This document shows positions 54,702-61,353 of a stretch of DNA of 64,000 nucleotides, in pieces. The notes beneath the pieces were generated by a model. It saw only the letters and a program-made list of their open reading frames with translations. It ran no database searches and was not told where the DNA came from. Positions within the stretch are counted from its first letter, which is position 1; the number at the start of each line of letters is the position of its first letter. The position numbers and the translations under genes were made by a program. This DNA is from Massilia atriviolacea. GTDB lineage: Bacteria > Pseudomonadota > Gammaproteobacteria > Burkholderiales > Burkholderiaceae_D. Location: positions 434,001 to 498,000 of the forward strand of contig NZ_RXLQ01000003.1 in the NCBI RefSeq assembly GCF_003953935.1, read 5' to 3'.

Positions 54702-55351
54702 GCCACTGCCTTTCTCAAAACGTTTTCGTAGGAGTCGACCAGTGCCTGGAAGCGCATAAGCTGGCGGACCATGCTGTCGATAAATTCGTCGTCACGGGCG
54801 ATGCGGCGCACGTACAGGTCTTTGCTGACGGCTTCCAGATCGGGCACGTACATGATGAAATCGCACCACTTGCGTCCGGTGATCCACATACCGCCTTGCA
54901 TCTGGTGCAAATATTCCGACACGTCGCCGGTCTGGATGATGTGCAGAATCTTCGCGCTGTCGATGGGCGCCTTGATTTCGATCAGGCCATCCGTGTCGAC
55001 CAGGCCGTCGGTCGAATATCCGAACAGGCCGTCATCGGTCAGGCAGACGCCAGCCTCGGTCACGAACGCCCCGGTGCGCGCCTCGTAGATCATGCGGGCC
55101 GACACTTCCATCGTGTGGCCGCGCTCAAGCACCCAGGCTTTCGGCGGCTCGCCGTGCGGCTTCTGGCTCACGCGCTCGATAGCCAGGTCGGCGGCGTAGC
55201 GCTCGGCGGCGGCGGTCGGGTCGCCCACCTTGCGCAGCCCGGACGTCCGGGTCATCAGGCTGATCGCGTCCGCGAAGCAAGAGGCGGTCGTCACGCCGCA
55301 GCGGGCCAGGTGCCATTCAGGCGTGCCCTGGGCGCATTCGATGAATTTCAT
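54698..55351 (-). CDS. exo: YqaJ/lambda-type recombination exonuclease
   Basis: 217 aa from ATG 55351. CAQGTPEWHLARCGVTTAS opening, STDGLVDTDGLIEIKAP with D115, E125 and K127 (the D-ExK nuclease core), and HQMQGGMWITGRKWCDFIMY define the YqaJ viral recombinase family. A 5'-3' dsDNA exonuclease that makes 3' tails for the annealing protein encoded just before it. The start overlaps the bet stop (ATGA). Confidence 0.93.
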   Translation of the reverse strand: MKFIECAQGTPEWHLARCGVTTASCFADAISLMTRTSGLRKVGDPTAAAERYAADLAIERVSQKPHGEPPKAWVLERGHTMEVSARMIYEARTGAFVTEAGVCLTDDGLFGYSTDGLVDTDGLIEIKAPIDSAKILHIIQTGDVSEYLHQMQGGMWITGRKWCDFIMYVPDLEAVSKDLYVRRIARDDEFIDSMVRQLMRFQALVDSYENVLRKAVA

Positions 55352-56214
55352 GGCTGCACCCCGCGCGCCAGGTCGGCGGCTTCCGCTTCTGCTTCGGTCA
55401 TCGGCTCGACATGCTCGACGGCGATGGCTGTTAGTTCCTTGCCGCGCTTGGCGACGGCAGCCTTCACCCGGTCGTATTCGGCCTTGTCGCCGGCGGCCTG
55501 CAATTCCTTGATCGCCACCTTCCAGACGGCCGTTACCTCTTCGGTGGTGGCGCACGCCTCGGCGGCTGCGGCCCAATCCTGCGTGATGGCATGCATCGCC
55601 ACCATCGGCTCAGGCTCGGCGCCCATGGCCTTGCCTTCCATTTCCTCGGCGGTAAGCTGGCTGCCGCATTCCGGGAAAGCTTTGCGCAGCGCCTGGGCTT
55701 CGGCGCACTTGGCGATCTGACCGCGTGGGCGCTTTGTCCACATGGCGTTTGGCGCGATGGATTTTTCCTTGCCACCCTTCACCGCGTAGTTCTCGATCCA
55801 GTATTCGATGACGGTGAACTTGGCAATCGTCCCACCTTCGAGCATGCGCTCCACGGTGATGCGGCACCATTCCGGATACCGCACGCTCTGGCCACCCAGG
55901 ACTTCCTCGATCATGGGGCCGAACTCTGGCTCGGACATACCTGCGAACTGGCCGGTGCGTGATGCTTGCGTGCGGTACAGGTTCACGCCCGGCATGATCA
56001 CGTCGCGCATGCCGCCCTGCTTGCCGTCCCACATCGGCACGATGTGCACCGGCTTCTGCATCGGGTCCAGCCCTGCCGCCTGGCAGTAGCCGAGCACCAG
56101 GCGGACCGAGTTGATGTTCGCGCCGGGGTAGAGCGAGTTTTGCAGGACCAGGATTACGTCGTCTTCGGTCTGCGGCACCAAGCCGGCTTGCTGTTGAACT
56201 GCGAGGTTACTCAT
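55348..56214 (-). CDS. bet: Single-strand annealing protein Bet
   Basis: 288 aa from ATG 56214, preceded by CTGGAG at 7 nt. QNSLYPGANINSVRLVLGYCQAAGLDP, KPVHIVPMWDGKQGG and IAKCAEAQALRKAFPECGSQLTAEEM are the lambda Bet/RecT-family blocks. It anneals complementary single strands and works with the exonuclease. The C-terminal 60 residues are acidic and helical. Order bet-exo from PL, as in lambda apart from the missing gam. Confidence 0.93.
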   Translation of the reverse strand: MSNLAVQQQAGLVPQTEDDVILVLQNSLYPGANINSVRLVLGYCQAAGLDPMQKPVHIVPMWDGKQGGMRDVIMPGVNLYRTQASRTGQFAGMSEPEFGPMIEEVLGGQSVRYPEWCRITVERMLEGGTIAKFTVIEYWIENYAVKGGKEKSIAPNAMWTKRPRGQIAKCAEAQALRKAFPECGSQLTAEEMEGKAMGAEPEPMVAMHAITQDWAAAAEACATTEEVTAVWKVAIKELQAAGDKAEYDRVKAAVAKRGKELTAIAVEHVEPMTEAEAEAADLARGVQP

Positions 56215-56320
56215 GTGCATACTCCAGTTGTTGTTCGATTTGCCCGCGCTCGTCGGCTTCGGCCATGACCAGCAGCAGGCCAAGGACGATCACGGTGGCG
56301 CGGAAGAAGTCGCGGATCAC
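56207..56320 (-). CDS. Short single-membrane-span phage protein
   Basis: 37 aa starting at GTG 56320 (VIRDFFRATVIVLGLLLVM...). One hydrophobic segment (about 7-21) and an acidic/Gln tail (EADERGQIEQQLEYAHE). Its GTG overlaps the upstream stop (GTGA, 56317-56320) and its end overlaps bet by 8 bp, so it sits exactly in the coupled chain; this is the main reason to accept it. Confidence 0.55.
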   Translation of the reverse strand: MIRDFFRATVIVLGLLLVMAEADERGQIEQQLEYAHE

Positions 56321-56649
56321 GGCGCATCTCCTGCTGCGGCGCGGGTGATAGCGCGCCGGGTTGCCGCGCCCTTGTCGCCGTTGTGCTCGGCCCACGTTTC
56401 GGTGAAGCACGTTTCGTTGTCCACCACGTCGATGTCGTCGTGGTTGATATAAAGGGTCAGGCTGCGCGCCACAGCAAGTCGCAACGAATCGCCGTCGTGC
56501 AAAAGCGGATTCCATATCCACCCGCCATTTGCCAGCAGCAACCCTGTCCCGATGGCCATATCTCGCCACGCGTCGCCGTGCGGCCACAGTGCGATCTGCG
56601 CAGCCTTCGCAGCCAGTTCCAGCAGCTCCCGGTCGGTGCGCGCGCTCAT
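56317..56649 (-). CDS. Phage hypothetical protein (DUF2591-like)
   Basis: 110 aa. ELLELAAKAAQIALWPHGDAWRD and GWIWNPLLHDGDSLRLAVARSL match the pattern of phage DUF2591 proteins (NINE-region type). No function known. 4-bp overlaps on both sides. Confidence 0.7.
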   Translation of the reverse strand: MSARTDRELLELAAKAAQIALWPHGDAWRDMAIGTGLLLANGGWIWNPLLHDGDSLRLAVARSLTLYINHDDIDVVDNETCFTETWAEHNGDKGAATRRAITRAAAGDAP

Positions 56650-56966
56650 GACTTACCTCCGGTTGCTTTGGCGATGGCCGCGCGAGCCTCGGCTACTGCG
56701 TTCTTCATGCCCGGATTCGTGCTTGAGCTTTCCATGTCGAAGCGTTCGGCAATGTCGTTCGCCAATTCGCGCAACGCCTCCAGCAGGTCCGGCGCGGCGG
56801 CGATCAGGTGGGCGTTGGCGCGCTGCTCAATGACTTGATTGGGCTCGCCCGGAGCAAAGCTGACTCCAGAGAAGGCGCAGCCAATCACGCCCCACGAGCA
56901 GCGGATATTTATTCCGCCACGAGCATTTGGCTCCAGTACCCACGGCCCCGGTGTATGCGCGCTCAT
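56646..56966 (-). CDS. Phage early protein of the HTPGPW type
   Basis: 106 aa from ATG 56966. MSAHTPGPWVLEPN at the start and ANAHLIAAAPDLLEALRELAND at the end are the two constant parts of a widespread phage early protein family without known function. Start and stop overlap neighbours by 4 bp. Confidence 0.75.
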   Translation of the reverse strand: MSAHTPGPWVLEPNARGGINIRCSWGVIGCAFSGVSFAPGEPNQVIEQRANAHLIAAAPDLLEALRELANDIAERFDMESSSTNPGMKNAVAEARAAIAKATGGKS

Positions 56967-57055
56967 GGCGCACCGTCCAGCATCAGCACGATCAGGTACA
57001 GCGCGGCAGCAGCACACATGCACGCGCCGGGGTGGCGGTCGAGGTAGCGGCTCAC
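56963..57055 (-). CDS. Micro-ORF, single-span membrane peptide
   Basis: 30 aa from GTG 57055: MSRYLDRHPGACMCAAAALY then LIVLMLDGAP. One short hydrophobic stretch with two Cys. Both ends overlap neighbours by 4 bp (GTGA at 57052-57055, ATGA at 56963-56966), and it fills what would otherwise be an 85-bp gap in a gapless operon. Confidence 0.5.
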   Translation of the reverse strand: MSRYLDRHPGACMCAAAALYLIVLMLDGAP

Positions 57056-57339
57056 GATGCTTGCTCCCCTTGCAGCCGCTCGGTCAGATCTGCGCGCCGC
57101 CGGGTCGCACTACCGGCTTCGGCGAACGATTTGCAGATGATGCTTTCGCAGGACGGCCCGACATTGCGGCCCTTGACGTTTCGCTCGGCGGGGCATCCAC
57201 TGGACTTCATCCATTTATCGCAGTCGCCGCAACGCCGTCCGATCTTGGATATATCGTTTGTTAATTCGTTGATGCGGACCTGCTTTTGCATGGCCGAGTC
57301 TGCGCGTCCGAGCGCGTCGAAGATTTGGTCGAGGCTCAT
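57052..57339 (-). CDS. Cys-containing phage protein
   Basis: 95 aa. A helical start (MSLDQIFDALGRADSAMQK) precedes GRRCGDCDKWMKSSGCPAER, a possible zinc site, and a later CESIICKSF. Phage early proteins with this layout are common and uncharacterised. 4-bp overlaps at both ends. Confidence 0.7.
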   Translation of the reverse strand: MSLDQIFDALGRADSAMQKQVRINELTNDISKIGRRCGDCDKWMKSSGCPAERNVKGRNVGPSCESIICKSFAEAGSATRRRADLTERLQGEQAS

Positions 57340-58175
57340 GGCGCTTCCTTGGCTGCGAGAATGGCGGCGTCGACGTGCTGGATGACCTTGGCAATGATTT
57401 CGTCTGTCGTGTATCCGCTGTGCCAGTTGCCGATCTGGCGTAACAGCTTGCGAAACTCTGGCGTGTCGATGCTTTTTTGCTGCGCCGGAATGGCCGGCTG
57501 GGCCGGCGCGGCGGTGCGTGCTGCCTCGATCAATTTTTGCTCCGCTTCTTCACAGCGTTTCAGCAACCCTTCCACACCGTGATGATGGCAATGCTGCACG
57601 AACAACTGCCGGGCGATAGTTGCGCCCTGCATCAGGCCCGTGCGCAATCCGTCGGTGTAATCGCTCGGCGCTGCCTGCTGCACCGGGGCGCTGTGCTCTG
57701 CCTTGATCGCTGCGAACACGCCAACAACGTTATGGTGCATAACGTTGATGCGCTCGGCGTGATGCACTTCCGCAGCAGATAGGCCGCATGCTGCCTGCTG
57801 CACCGGGGCGGGCGCGGCGATAGACTTGCGGGCAAGGATAAGCGGCCCGCAAGTATTCGCCCATACCCCATCGTCTTTGCCATCCATAAGCACTGCAATT
57901 TCCTCCAGCGCCGCATCCCTTGCCGCCCCCGGCATGCCCGGCACCTGCACCGTGCGCTGGTAGCCGTCAGGGCCGGGCGCGGTGCACGAGGACCAGCTCG
58001 GGGCGGATGGCGCGGCGGCGAGCATGGCGCGGTATTTAGCGATGTCTGCATTGCGCTGCATGCTTTGCACTGACTGGCCCTGCACGCCGGCGCTCTTTGG
58101 CTTTGCGGCCAGCATGTCGTCGGTCGGCTCGACCGGCACCAGCTTCCAGCCGCTCTGCAATTTCTGTTCGTTCAT
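57336..58175 (-). CDS. Phage early protein, Ea22-like
   Basis: 279 aa; CAGGGGATTACG precedes the ATG. WKLVPVEPTDDML is the standard opening of phage early proteins of the Ea22/WP type; the middle carries repeated APVQQAA units (near residues 122, 166 and 213 as a variant), and the C-terminus SIDTPEFRKLLRQIGNWHSG is conserved-looking. No function known. Confidence 0.7.
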   Translation of the reverse strand: MNEQKLQSGWKLVPVEPTDDMLAAKPKSAGVQGQSVQSMQRNADIAKYRAMLAAAPSAPSWSSCTAPGPDGYQRTVQVPGMPGAARDAALEEIAVLMDGKDDGVWANTCGPLILARKSIAAPAPVQQAACGLSAAEVHHAERINVMHHNVVGVFAAIKAEHSAPVQQAAPSDYTDGLRTGLMQGATIARQLFVQHCHHHGVEGLLKRCEEAEQKLIEAARTAAPAQPAIPAQQKSIDTPEFRKLLRQIGNWHSGYTTDEIIAKVIQHVDAAILAAKEAP

Positions 58176-58199
58176 CGTAATCCCCTGTGAGGTGGTGGG

Positions 58200-58219
58200 G
58201 CGCCGCCCGAAGGCAGCGC
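58200..58219 (-). other. UUCG hairpin in the leftward operon
   Basis: On the minus strand GCGCTGCC-TTCG-GGCGGCGC forms a 7-of-8-bp stem capped by a UUCG tetraloop, between the 51-aa gene and the 279-aa gene. It could be a processing, attenuation or antitermination element of the PL transcript. Confidence 0.4.
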
Positions 58220-58228
58220 GGGGTTGTG

Positions 58229-58384
58229 TTAGGCAATAGCCTTGGCGGCAATTTCTTGAATTGCGTCGCGGATCAAATGGCCGTCGCGCGATCCTTCCCG
58301 TGCAAGGCGTTCAATCTGCTTAAGGGCCGCCATGAGCAGCTCAATCTTTACATGCTCGCTTTCAGCTTCTTGTTTCGTGTCCAT
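58229..58384 (-). CDS. Small helical phage protein
   Basis: 51 aa from ATG 58384 (MDTKQEAESEHVKIELL ... EIAAKAIA). Entirely alpha-helical and charged. It lies in the leftward operon between the 107-aa and 279-aa genes; no good ribosome site is visible. Its codon use and position favour a real gene. Confidence 0.6.
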   Translation of the reverse strand: MDTKQEAESEHVKIELLMAALKQIERLAREGSRDGHLIRDAIQEIAAKAIA

Positions 58385-58469
58385 GATCTGCTTTCAGTAA
58401 GTGCGCCAGGCGGCGCTGTACTGCCGATGCCACCTCAAGGGTGGCGATGGATCGGCGGGGCGGGATGGG

Positions 58470-58793
58470 TCAGTTCAGGCCGCGATTCTTTTCCCACGGA
58501 CCCTGCATGGCTTCGTGCTTGGCGCGGGCTGCAATGCTCTTGCCGACTGGGCACATGTCGTGCTCGAAGTCGAGGTATTCGCCCATCTTTTCCAGCTGGG
58601 TGCCGGTGAACAGTTCGATGATGTTGGCGGTGCATCCGTGGGCGGTGATCGCCTCGACAATGTGGCCGTCGTCAGCGGTCGGGCGGGAGCCATACAGGTC
58701 CAGCTGGAGGGTGTCCGTCTGCTGCCAGCCCGCCAGCAGCAGGACGCCAGGAAGCTGCGAGGTGAGATTGCTGCTGTAGATCGGTGCGTTCAT
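58470..58793 (-). CDS. First gene of the leftward early operon, hypothetical
   Basis: 107 aa from ATG 58793, which has GGAG at 6 nt; ATG 58805 is possible. LPGVLLLAGWQQTDTLQLDLYGS and CTANIIELFTGTQLEKMGEY suggest a small alpha/beta protein. It is the PL-proximal gene, where lambda carries N; no Arg-rich RNA-binding start is present, so an N-like antiterminator is not evident. Confidence 0.65.
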   Translation of the reverse strand: MNAPIYSSNLTSQLPGVLLLAGWQQTDTLQLDLYGSRPTADDGHIVEAITAHGCTANIIELFTGTQLEKMGEYLDFEHDMCPVGKSIAARAKHEAMQGPWEKNRGLN

Positions 58794-58828
58794 TTGCGGC
58801 TCCATCTGGTTGCTGATTCGATGGAGTG

Positions 58829-58857
58829 AGTATAGAACTCTAAACAGCTACAGTCAA
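58829..58857 (-). promoter_or_regulatory. PL promoter
   Basis: On the minus strand TTGACT (58857-58852), 17-bp spacer, TATACT (58834-58829); start near 58822, 29 bp before the first gene. Identical hexamers to PR. Both boxes are covered by repressor operators. Confidence 0.85.
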
Positions 58858-58868
58858 GAGTTCTAAAC
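58830..58868. promoter_or_regulatory. OL: two repressor operators
   Basis: GTATAGAACTCTAAAC (58830-58845, two mismatches) and GTCAAGAGTTCTAAAC (58853-58868, three mismatches) match the 16-bp palindrome GTTTAGAATTCTAAAC. They cover the -10 and -35 boxes of PL. Confidence 0.8.
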
Positions 58869-58907
58869 TATTTTTGCGAAATAATTTCATCCTCGAATCG
58901 CGGGACG

Positions 58908-58931
58908 AAAAAAAGCCCCGGCTAGCGGGGC
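58908..58931 (-). terminator. Terminator of the moron gene
   Basis: Minus strand GCCCCG/CGGGGC stem (58915-58920 with 58926-58931), 5-nt loop, then seven T (58914-58908). Lies 59 bp after the adhesin-E-like stop and stops read-through into PL. Confidence 0.8.
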
Positions 58932-58989
58932 GTTGTTGGGTGGGGGTATCGTGAGCAGCGAGCAATGACCGGCGTCAACATGGGCGAAG

Positions 58990-59424
58990 CTATTTGCCCT
59001 TCTTTTTTACGCCTGACGTCCGCCGCTCCGCCACTCCGCAAATAAAGCCGGCTACATGCTCGCCGATAGTGTCCGGGACCATTTCACGTAGATTTTTTGG
59101 GTTAAATTCAGCATGACTTTGCTCAACAACGTCCCCACCTGAATCGTATGCCAGAAATTGCACGACCACCCCAGTTTTACTTCGGCAATCAACGTACTCA
59201 AGATATTTTGTTGAAACGTACTTCTTGACGGGGAAATTTTGAGTTTCCTGTGGCGCATCAAGATCGGTCTTCACCCAAGCTTTCCAGTATTTCCCCACCT
59301 GCGAGATTGAGTGAATATCGACACTCACTGTGCTGCTTTCGCCGCCCGTCACAGCAAGCCAGTCTGCGCTCTGCGCGATGCCGGGCAAGCAAAACAACAG
59401 CGTTATTGTAATAGCTATTTTCAT
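58990..59424 (-). CDS. Surface-adhesin E-like exported protein (moron)
   Basis: 144 aa from ATG 59424 (AATAGGTTAAAT upstream). Signal peptide MKIAITITLLFCLPGIAQS, then ADWLAVTGGESSTVSVDIHSI, KAWVKTDLDAPQE, KYLEYVDCRSKTG and an C-terminal HVAGFICGV: the pattern of surface-adhesin E (PF16747-type) proteins, with the two Cys that can pair. AT-richer and with its own terminator, inside the immunity region between cI and PL. Probably expressed in the lysogen and altering the host surface; a promoter could not be fixed. Confidence 0.7.
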   Translation of the reverse strand: MKIAITITLLFCLPGIAQSADWLAVTGGESSTVSVDIHSISQVGKYWKAWVKTDLDAPQETQNFPVKKYVSTKYLEYVDCRSKTGVVVQFLAYDSGGDVVEQSHAEFNPKNLREMVPDTIGEHVAGFICGVAERRTSGVKKKGK

Positions 59425-59610
59425 ATTTAACCTATTCGGCATCCTGGCGTGCCGTAGCGCCTTAAACAATAAACACAGGTGTTACTTTCTGTGAACTACG
59501 GGCAACTTTTAGTTACACAAAGGTAAGAATATGCGTTGCGGGTCGGGAACTTTCGGCGTAATCTTGACCTGTCCAAGCGCACCATTTTGTTGATCTGGCA
59601 CAGGGAAAAG

Positions 59611-59847
59611 ATGAAAGCCGAAAACGAATTTCTTGCAGTGCACAATGCCCTAAATCCGAGTCTGCGCGAGCTGTGGCTTGGCATAGGTCGGTCGATGGCC
59701 GCCGAATCTGCGCAGCCTGTTCCGCTCAAGGGGCGGCCTTTACTGCGCCTTATTCCGGGTCACCTCGGTGCGGATGAGAACATTCTTCATCGTGGCTCGG
59801 AACGCAATACGCCCCTCCTCATCCGTAAGCCTGTAGGCGGTCAATAA
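59611..59847 (+). CDS. Doubtful ORF opposite the repressor end
   Basis: 78 aa from ATG 59611, preceded by CAGGGAAAAG. The first 40 residues (MKAENEFLAVHNALNPSLRELWLGIGRS) read like a natural helical protein, but the last 36 codons overlap the antisense end of the repressor gene. It may be a real small gene with a late accidental tail, or a remnant. The rest of 59425-59739 shows no other gene. Confidence 0.3.
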   Translation: MKAENEFLAVHNALNPSLRELWLGIGRSMAAESAQPVPLKGRPLLRLIPGHLGADENILHRGSERNTPLLIRKPVGGQ

Positions 59848-60207
59848 CTGCTGCTCTTCCGCTGTCCCACACTTCGCGGTCAGCGCCTCATCCAATGTGA
59901 TCCGAGCCTCCTCGGCTGCCTCCGCCCGTGCCGCCGAGTGCCATGGGCGGTTGCCCTTCAAAAACGCCGCCGGCGGTTCATGCGGATCGCCGTCGCCTGT
60001 CATCAGCCAAATATGCGAGAAGCCCAGCTCGCGCTCGATGTTCAGGGCGTATCGGATATCTATTGACTTGATCTTGTCGTTGAGCCACTGGTTCACGACA
60101 CTTTTTGACGCGCCCGATGCCTTGATAAGCCCGGTCTGGCCGCGCTCCCCCTCCAATTCAGGGGTTTCCTTGTAGATAAAGGCCAATCTTTCGGACAGTA
60201 GTTTCAT
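59740..60207 (-). CDS. Prophage repressor (CI-like, without peptidase domain)
   Basis: 155 aa. N-terminal HTH (QTGLIKASGASKSVVNQWLNDKIKSI) with the family-typical IERELGFSHIWLMTGDGDP; after about residue 80 comes a helical segment (EAAEEARITLDEALTAK ... FRATMKNVLIRTE) rather than an S24/LexA-like autoprotease. The ATG touches the first OR operator. Maintains lysogeny by binding the five 16-bp operators; induction must work differently from lambda. Confidence 0.85.
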   Translation of the reverse strand: MKLLSERLAFIYKETPELEGERGQTGLIKASGASKSVVNQWLNDKIKSIDIRYALNIERELGFSHIWLMTGDGDPHEPPAAFLKGNRPWHSAARAEAAEEARITLDEALTAKCGTAEEQQLLTAYRLTDEEGRIAFRATMKNVLIRTEVTRNKAQ

Positions 60208-60271
60208 GTTAAGAATTCTAAACAAAGTTTGGTTTAGAGTGCTTGACTCGCTGCGGTTTAGCGTTCTATAC
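60208..60271. promoter_or_regulatory. OR: three repressor operators
   Basis: GTTAAGAATTCTAAAC (60208-60223, one mismatch to the 16-bp palindrome GTTTAGAATTCTAAAC), GTTTAGAGTGCTTGAC (60232-60247, four mismatches) and GTTTAGCGTTCTATAC (60256-60271, three). Centres are 24 bp apart throughout. The first abuts the repressor ATG; the other two cover the -35 and -10 of PR. Confidence 0.8.
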
Positions 60272-60272
60272 T
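60243..60272 (+). promoter_or_regulatory. PR promoter
   Basis: TTGACT (60243-60248), 18-bp spacer, TATACT (60267-60272), start near 60279, giving a leader of about 27 nt before the Cro-like ATG. Operators 2 and 3 of OR overlap the -35 and -10. Confidence 0.85.
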
Positions 60273-60305
60273 GGATGCAGTTTCATCCAACGCCGAAGGT
60301 AAGCC

Positions 60306-60527
60306 ATGTCAAAACATCTAGTTGAGCCGGGAAAAGTAATCGAACTTCTCGGCGGGAACGCCAAAACAGCCGCGCTGTGCGAGGTGACGCCTGGGGCGGT
60401 TTCGCAATGGCTTCACAACGGAATCCCCCGCACCCAGCTCAAGTATCTGCGAGCCGTCCGCCCGGACGTGTTCGGGGAAGCCCCGGCGAAACGCAAACGG
60501 CAGCGCACCCCCGCGCCGCCACCCTGA
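60306..60527 (+). CDS. Cro/YdaS-like regulator
   Basis: 73 aa. VIELLGGNAKTAALCEVTPGAVSQWLHNGIPRTQLKYLRAVRPD is a YdaS/Cro-type helix-turn-helix with recognition helix GAVSQWL; the tail is basic (PAKRKRQRTPAPPP). First gene under PR, divergent from the repressor. It should bind the same operators, mainly OR. Confidence 0.85.
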   Translation: MSKHLVEPGKVIELLGGNAKTAALCEVTPGAVSQWLHNGIPRTQLKYLRAVRPDVFGEAPAKRKRQRTPAPPP

Positions 60528-60584
60528 TCCATTGCAACAGAAGCATCCCCGAAGTCCCCACTGATCACCACAAGGAACCATCCC

Positions 60585-60833
60585 ATGAAAAGCAACCCGA
60601 ACGCTCGCAACATCTGTATCGAAATCCTCTTGAACGGCGCCGAGCGCAGCACGCTCGATGGCCTTCGCGGCGGCCTGGGCGCAAGCCCGTTCTTCCGCAG
60701 CCTGCTTCACGCCGAAGCGCGCACGCATGGTACGCCGCCAGCGCCGCCGAAGGAATCCCGACATTGCCGGGGTGCCGGACGCCCAGCCAGCCGCGCATCC
60801 ATCGCACGTCCGATGGTCCGGAGGCAGGTTTAA
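60585..60833 (+). CDS. Small phage protein, possible ribbon-helix-helix
   Basis: 82 aa; AAGGAACCATCCC precedes the ATG. MKSNPNARNICIEILLNGAERSTLDGLRGGLGASPFFRSLL has the strand-helix-helix spacing of an Arc-like fold; the second half is Arg/Pro-rich and looks less natural, so the true end could have shifted by mutation. No close family recognised. Confidence 0.5.
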   Translation: MKSNPNARNICIEILLNGAERSTLDGLRGGLGASPFFRSLLHAEARTHGTPPAPPKESRHCRGAGRPASRASIARPMVRRQV

Positions 60834-60894
60834 GGGTTTTCGATTACGAAACGAGCCAGCGCACAACGCAAGCCAATAACGAAGGAGCAACACA

Positions 60895-60951
60895 ATGACC
60901 AAGCAGACGAGCAAATACACCCGCAGCCAGCCGGCCGGAGGTGAATTGTGA
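60895..60951 (+). CDS. 18-aa leader-like micro-ORF
   Basis: MTKQTSKYTRSQPAGGEL with a strong GAAGGAG site 8 nt upstream. Its stop overlaps the GTG of the next gene (GTGA) and its last codons contain that gene's GGAGGTGA ribosome site, so it may serve only to couple or regulate translation. Confidence 0.45.
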   Translation: MTKQTSKYTRSQPAGGEL

Positions 60952-61145
60952 ATATCTACGACCTGATCGAGTTTCAACAGGGCGACGTCAAGTACAAAGA
61001 GGACAAGGCGCTTCCGCGCGCTGTCGCCATCGGCCACATCACCCCGGAGCAGGCCACCCGCAAGATCGCCTGTGCCAAAGCCATCCTCGCCACCCTGGAA
61101 ACGGTTCGCGACCTGAGTAAGAACCCAGGGGGCAAGCATGGATGA
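60948..61145 (+). CDS. Small phage protein
   Basis: 65 aa from GTG 60948 with GGAGGTGA upstream. MNIYDLIEFQQGDVKYKED ... HITPEQATRKIACAKAILATLETVRDLSKN: two charged helices, no domain recognised. Overlaps the next gene by 8 bp. Confidence 0.65.
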   Translation: MNIYDLIEFQQGDVKYKEDKALPRAVAIGHITPEQATRKIACAKAILATLETVRDLSKNPGGKHG

Positions 61146-61353
61146 ACCCATCATTCTCCGCGCCCGCATCGAGCGGAAGGGCTACAACGCCGCTCTTCGT
61201 GGCGATGCGCCTGACGCCCACCACATGAACCACGGGTCTGCCGCAATGGCCGACTGGAACCGTGGCTATGCATTGGGTTTGGCCGAAGCGGCAGAACCCC
61301 ATCATGCCCCAGCCGGCGCCGAGCGTATTGATGCGCGTCAGGCAGGTTGCTGA
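61138..61353 (+). CDS. Ribosome modulation factor-like small protein
   Basis: 71 aa. RIERKGYNAALRGDAPDAHHM ... MADWNRGYALGLAEA follows the RMF/CrpP pattern (G-x-x-A-x-x-G, then W-x-x-G). RMF dimerises ribosomes in stationary phase; phage-encoded versions are frequent and their role is unclear. Stop and next start share one base (TGATG). Confidence 0.55.
   Translation: MDEPIILRARIERKGYNAALRGDAPDAHHMNHGSAAMADWNRGYALGLAEAAEPHHAPAGAERIDARQAGC

Noticed and set aside
58470-58793. N-type antiterminator in the PL-proximal position
   Set aside because: The protein lacks an Arg-rich N-terminal peptide and I found no boxA/boxB pair in the leader.
60377-60898. 173-aa open frame over the Cro-like and following gene
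   Set aside because: Overlaps the Cro-like gene in another frame, starts without a ribosome site and is Arg/Pro/Ser-rich.
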